Below are positions 5,097 through 7,356 of a DNA stretch of 7,356 bases, piece after piece. The notes under the pieces were generated by a model. The model had not been told where the DNA came from. It ran no database searches and saw only the letters and a list, made by a program, of their open reading frames with translations. The position numbers and the translations under genes are program-made. Within the stretch, counting starts at the first letter, position 1; the number at the start of each line of letters is the position of its first letter. Location of the stretch: NCBI GenBank assembly GCA_013812515.1, contig JACCTI010000239.1:1-7356 (forward strand), written 5' to 3'. This stretch comes from Chthoniobacterales bacterium. Lineage in GTDB: Bacteria; Verrucomicrobiota; Verrucomicrobiia; Chthoniobacterales; UBA10450.

Positions 5097-5762
5097 TTAA
5101 GGCTTCGTCGGCTTCGTCGTGCTGGCAGGGGTGGGGCTCGCTGTGGCGCTGGCCGCGGCCGCGGGCGAGCTTGCCGCATCCGAAGCCGTCGCGCGGCCCG
5201 GCTTGTTGAGTGCGGCGACAATATCATTCGTGAACTCCACCGTCTCGCGCGAATACATCAGGAGCGGCACGCCATTCAAGCTCATACCCGACTTGTCAAA
5301 CACGAGATCGAGATTGCCTGTCTTCACCTTGTCCAGCACGACTTCGGTAATCTCTTTCACGATTCCCTCGCGCATCCGAAGCGCCTGCTCCTGAAGCTGG
5401 CGTTCGCGCGTCTGGCGAAACTCAGTGATTTCTCGCTCCATGTTTTTGTAAGAGGCGATTTTCTCGTCGCGCTCTTTAGCCTTCGCGCTTTTCGCATCGG
5501 CACTCAGCGCGGGAGCTTCGAGTTGCTGGTTCAGTTTATTGATCTCTTCGAGCGCCTTTTTATACGATTCCATCCGATCGTCGAATTCCTTTTTGGCGGC
5601 ATTCTTCGCCTCATTGATCTTCGTTTCGGCGTCTTTCGTCTTGCTGTATTCCTTAAAGGCGCGGTTCATGTCGACCGTACCGACTTTCATGGAGCCCTGC
5701 GCAAAAGAGGCGACGGGACAGGCGATGGAGGCGAGCAAGGCAAGGGCGAAGAGCTTTTTCAT
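5097..5762 (-). CDS. ompH: OmpH/Skp family periplasmic outer-membrane protein chaperone
   Basis: The 221-residue protein has a signal peptide (KK at 2-3, hydrophobic LFALALLASIA, cleavage near A-Q at 21-22). The mature chain starts with M-K-V-G-T-V-D-M-N-R-A-F, the usual first strand of OmpH/Skp (V..VD...AF). A long charged coiled coil follows at about residues 38-135. The trimer-forming end then has helix EITEVVLDKV and strand NLDLVFDKSG, typical of the family. Skp trimers hold unfolded outer-membrane proteins in their coiled-coil tentacles and pass them to the BAM complex. It lies directly downstream of bamA on the same strand with a 57-base gap, the order known from many diderm bacteria. 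Residues 188-221 form an Ala/Ser/Thr/Pro-rich tail not found in E. coli Skp. No Shine-Dalgarno sequence is obvious before ATG 5762. A strong terminator follows, so this is the last gene of its operon. Confidence 0.95.
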   Translation of the reverse strand: MKKLFALALLASIACPVASFAQGSMKVGTVDMNRAFKEYSKTKDAETKINEAKNAAKKEFDDRMESYKKALEEINKLNQQLEAPALSADAKSAKAKERDEKIASYKNMEREITEFRQTRERQLQEQALRMREGIVKEITEVVLDKVKTGNLDLVFDKSGMSLNGVPLLMYSRETVEFTNDIVAALNKPGRATASDAASSPAAAASATASPTPASTTKPTKP

Positions 5763-5819
5763 AGGGAGATGCAGACCGGTAAATGGGAGAGGCTATAGAC
5801 TACAGGAAAGGCGGTTTGT

Positions 5820-7356
5820 TCAAAACTGATATCCGACGTTGAAGTTAAATTTGCCACTGCGACGGTTGTTCCCGCCAGTTTGAATTGGATAGCCGTAATC
5901 GAGTCGCAGCGGGCCGATTGGCAGGTCGAGTCGGAGCCCCAAACCCACATCTGAAGCGGGGCGACCACCTGGATCAAAAGCGTTTGGATCAACGAAACCA
6001 ATATCCGTGAAAATGGCGCCGCGAACCTTCTCGATGATGGGAAAAGTAAGCTCAACCGTGGCACGGGCGAGCGTCTTGCCGCCGAGCGGCTCACCATTCT
6101 GATCCTTCGGCCCGACATCACGGAAGCTGAAGCCGCGCAGATCGTTTGTGCCGCCAAGAAAGAGGCGCTCGAAGATCGGAACACGATCGCCGCTGCCCCA
6201 ATTATCAACGGCCGCGATTTCGCCGTTGAGCAAAAGGATCATGTCGTAAGGAAGATGGAAATACTGGGAGGCTTGCAGATCGAACCCATAGATCTGCGTA
6301 TCGCCGCCGAGGAACCCGCCGGCAATGTACGGTGTGAAGAGAACCCGCTGTCCAGTATGCGTGAGAAAGGGGTTATCGCGCGTGTCAAAGACCACGCTCG
6401 TTGTGACCTGACTCTTGGTGCGGGATCCCTCTTCCAGATCGATCGCTCCCGAGGAGCCTTTCTGCACATTGTAGATTTCAATATTTTCGAGTCGATACTC
6501 GAGGCTGGCGGACATAAATCGGCCGATTGCCCTGCGCGCCACAATCGAGAAGCCGTAATTCCGTTGATCGTAAATCGAGCTAAGAAAATTAGCTTCGCGG
6601 TAGTAAGCTTCACCGCCAAGTGATAAACGACGATCGAGGAAGTAAGGCTCTGTCAGGGCAATGACGATGTCTTTTCGCTGCGTCCCGTATTGAATTCGCA
6701 TCCGGAACTTTTGGCCGCCACCCGTGAAGTTCGGCCAGTTCGTCAGGTCGAAGTTGCCCTGCGTCAGTTCGACGAATCCAACGATGTTGTCGATCGTGCT
6801 AAATCCCGCGCCAAAGTTGAGCGAGCCGGTACGCTTCTCTTGGACCTGCACCACCAGGTCCTTCCGGCCGGGAACACTGGTGTCCTCCGGGTAAGTCTCG
6901 ACGCGCTCGAAGTACCCGAGATTGTCCAGTCGCTTCTTGCTCGTTTCGACGCGGGTCGTGCTATACACATCGCCCGGCGCGATCAGGACCTCGCGGCGAA
7001 TGACTTTGTCTTTCGTCCGGGTATTGCCGATCACGTTGATCCGCTGCACAAACGAGCGTTCGCCTTCCTGAATCGTGAAGGTAACGTCGATCTGATTCGG
7101 ACCGCTGGGATTCCCTTGCGGTTGGACGACAAGATCAACATAGCCGCCGCTGCCGTAAGCATCCGCAATCTTCTTCGCATCATCGCGGATGACTTTAGGC
7201 GAGTAGACATCGCCTTCCTTCAACTTCATCAACGCGCGGACCTTTTCGGGCGTTGTAATCTTGGTCCCTGTAACCCCGATACGACCGACCCGGTATTTCG
7301 CACCTTCCACGACAGGAATGACGAGCATCAAGCGACCCTTCGTTCGCTCCCGGCGC
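5820..7356 (-). CDS. bamA: Outer-membrane protein assembly factor BamA, C-terminal part (5' end outside window)
   Basis: The frame is open from the right edge and gives 511 residues to a TGA at 5822-5820. It contains the end of one POTRA domain, then one or two full POTRA domains. The fourth-like repeat starts with Y-R-V-G-R-I-G-V-T-G; the fifth-like repeat starts F-V-Q-R-I-N-V-I-G-N and includes L-D-N-L-G-Y-F-E-R-V. The 16-strand beta-barrel (Bac_surface_Ag domain) begins near G-S-L-N-F-G-A-G-F-S. The loop-6 motif, usually VRGF/Y, appears as LRGF (codons at 6140-6129), and the last residues VGYQF end in Phe, as outer-membrane proteins do. BamA inserts and folds beta-barrel proteins in the outer membrane. 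ompH follows 57 bases downstream, so the two are likely co-transcribed. The N-terminal signal peptide and first POTRAs are outside the window. In-frame TTG/ATG codons near 7331-7326 are internal, not starts. Confidence 0.96.
   Translation of the reverse strand, partial: RRERTKGRLMLVIPVVEGAKYRVGRIGVTGTKITTPEKVRALMKLKEGDVYSPKVIRDDAKKIADAYGSGGYVDLVVQPQGNPSGPNQIDVTFTIQEGERSFVQRINVIGNTRTKDKVIRREVLIAPGDVYSTTRVETSKKRLDNLGYFERVETYPEDTSVPGRKDLVVQVQEKRTGSLNFGAGFSTIDNIVGFVELTQGNFDLTNWPNFTGGGQKFRMRIQYGTQRKDIVIALTEPYFLDRRLSLGGEAYYREANFLSSIYDQRNYGFSIVARRAIGRFMSASLEYRLENIEIYNVQKGSSGAIDLEEGSRTKSQVTTSVVFDTRDNPFLTHTGQRVLFTPYIAGGFLGGDTQIYGFDLQASQYFHLPYDMILLLNGEIAAVDNWGSGDRVPIFERLFLGGTNDLRGFSFRDVGPKDQNGEPLGGKTLARATVELTFPIIEKVRGAIFTDIGFVDPNAFDPGGRPASDVGLGLRLDLPIGPLRLDYGYPIQTGGNNRRSGKFNFNVGYQF

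Noticed and set aside
4967..5227. N-terminal extension of the DUF3108 reading frame
   Set aside because: It is Arg/Pro-rich, overlaps ompH in another frame and spans the intrinsic terminator; the signal peptide sits at the 4966 start.

Overview
The window (about 60% GC by eye) looks like chromosomal DNA of a diderm (Gram-negative) bacterium. It carries a BamA outer-membrane assembly protein with its OmpH/Skp chaperone next to a bacterial 20S proteasome operon led by UBact, a ubiquitin-like modifier, rather than by the actinobacterial Pup. That combination is known from Verrucomicrobiota and some other Gram-negative phyla such as Nitrospirota and Armatimonadota. Verrucomicrobiota is my best guess, but this is inference from gene content; there is no rRNA in the window.

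Layout. (1) Positions 1-216, + strand: the last 71 codons of an ABC transporter with a fused ATPase. (2) Positions 1316-271, - strand: a coupled pair, a secreted coiled-coil/LysM protein followed by a tandem GYF_2 (DUF4339) coiled-coil protein; their stop and start share one base. (3) Positions 1423-3187, + strand, divergent from the LysM gene: a tight three-gene operon of ubact (58 aa), prcB (proteasome beta) and prcA (proteasome alpha), joined by TGATG and ATGA overlaps. (4) Positions 3358-4119, + strand: an exported protein with two peptidoglycan-binding domains. (5) Positions 7356-4142, - strand: the 3' part of bamA, then ompH/skp, a clear intrinsic terminator, and a separately transcribed DUF3108 periplasmic protein.

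How the genes work together. The key system is the UBact-proteasome cassette. UBact ends in Arg-Thr-Gly-Gln, so by analogy with Pup it should need deamidation of the terminal Gln by a Dop-type enzyme before a PafA-type ligase attaches it to substrate lysines. PrcA and PrcB would form the 20S barrel, and PrcB keeps the full Thr1/Asp17/Lys33 catalytic set behind a 50-residue propeptide. Dop, PafA and the unfoldase ATPase are not in this window: prcA is followed by a peptidoglycan-binding gene and ubact is preceded by a divergent LysM gene. They must lie elsewhere in the genome or be missing. The remaining genes are mostly cell-envelope functions: BamA inserts outer-membrane proteins, OmpH escorts them across the periplasm, and the LysM and PG_binding_1 proteins probably bind peptidoglycan.

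No tRNA, rRNA, CRISPR array, insertion sequence or phage gene was seen. No stretch without a gene exceeds 300 bases; the longest, between prcA and the PG-binding gene, is 170 bases.
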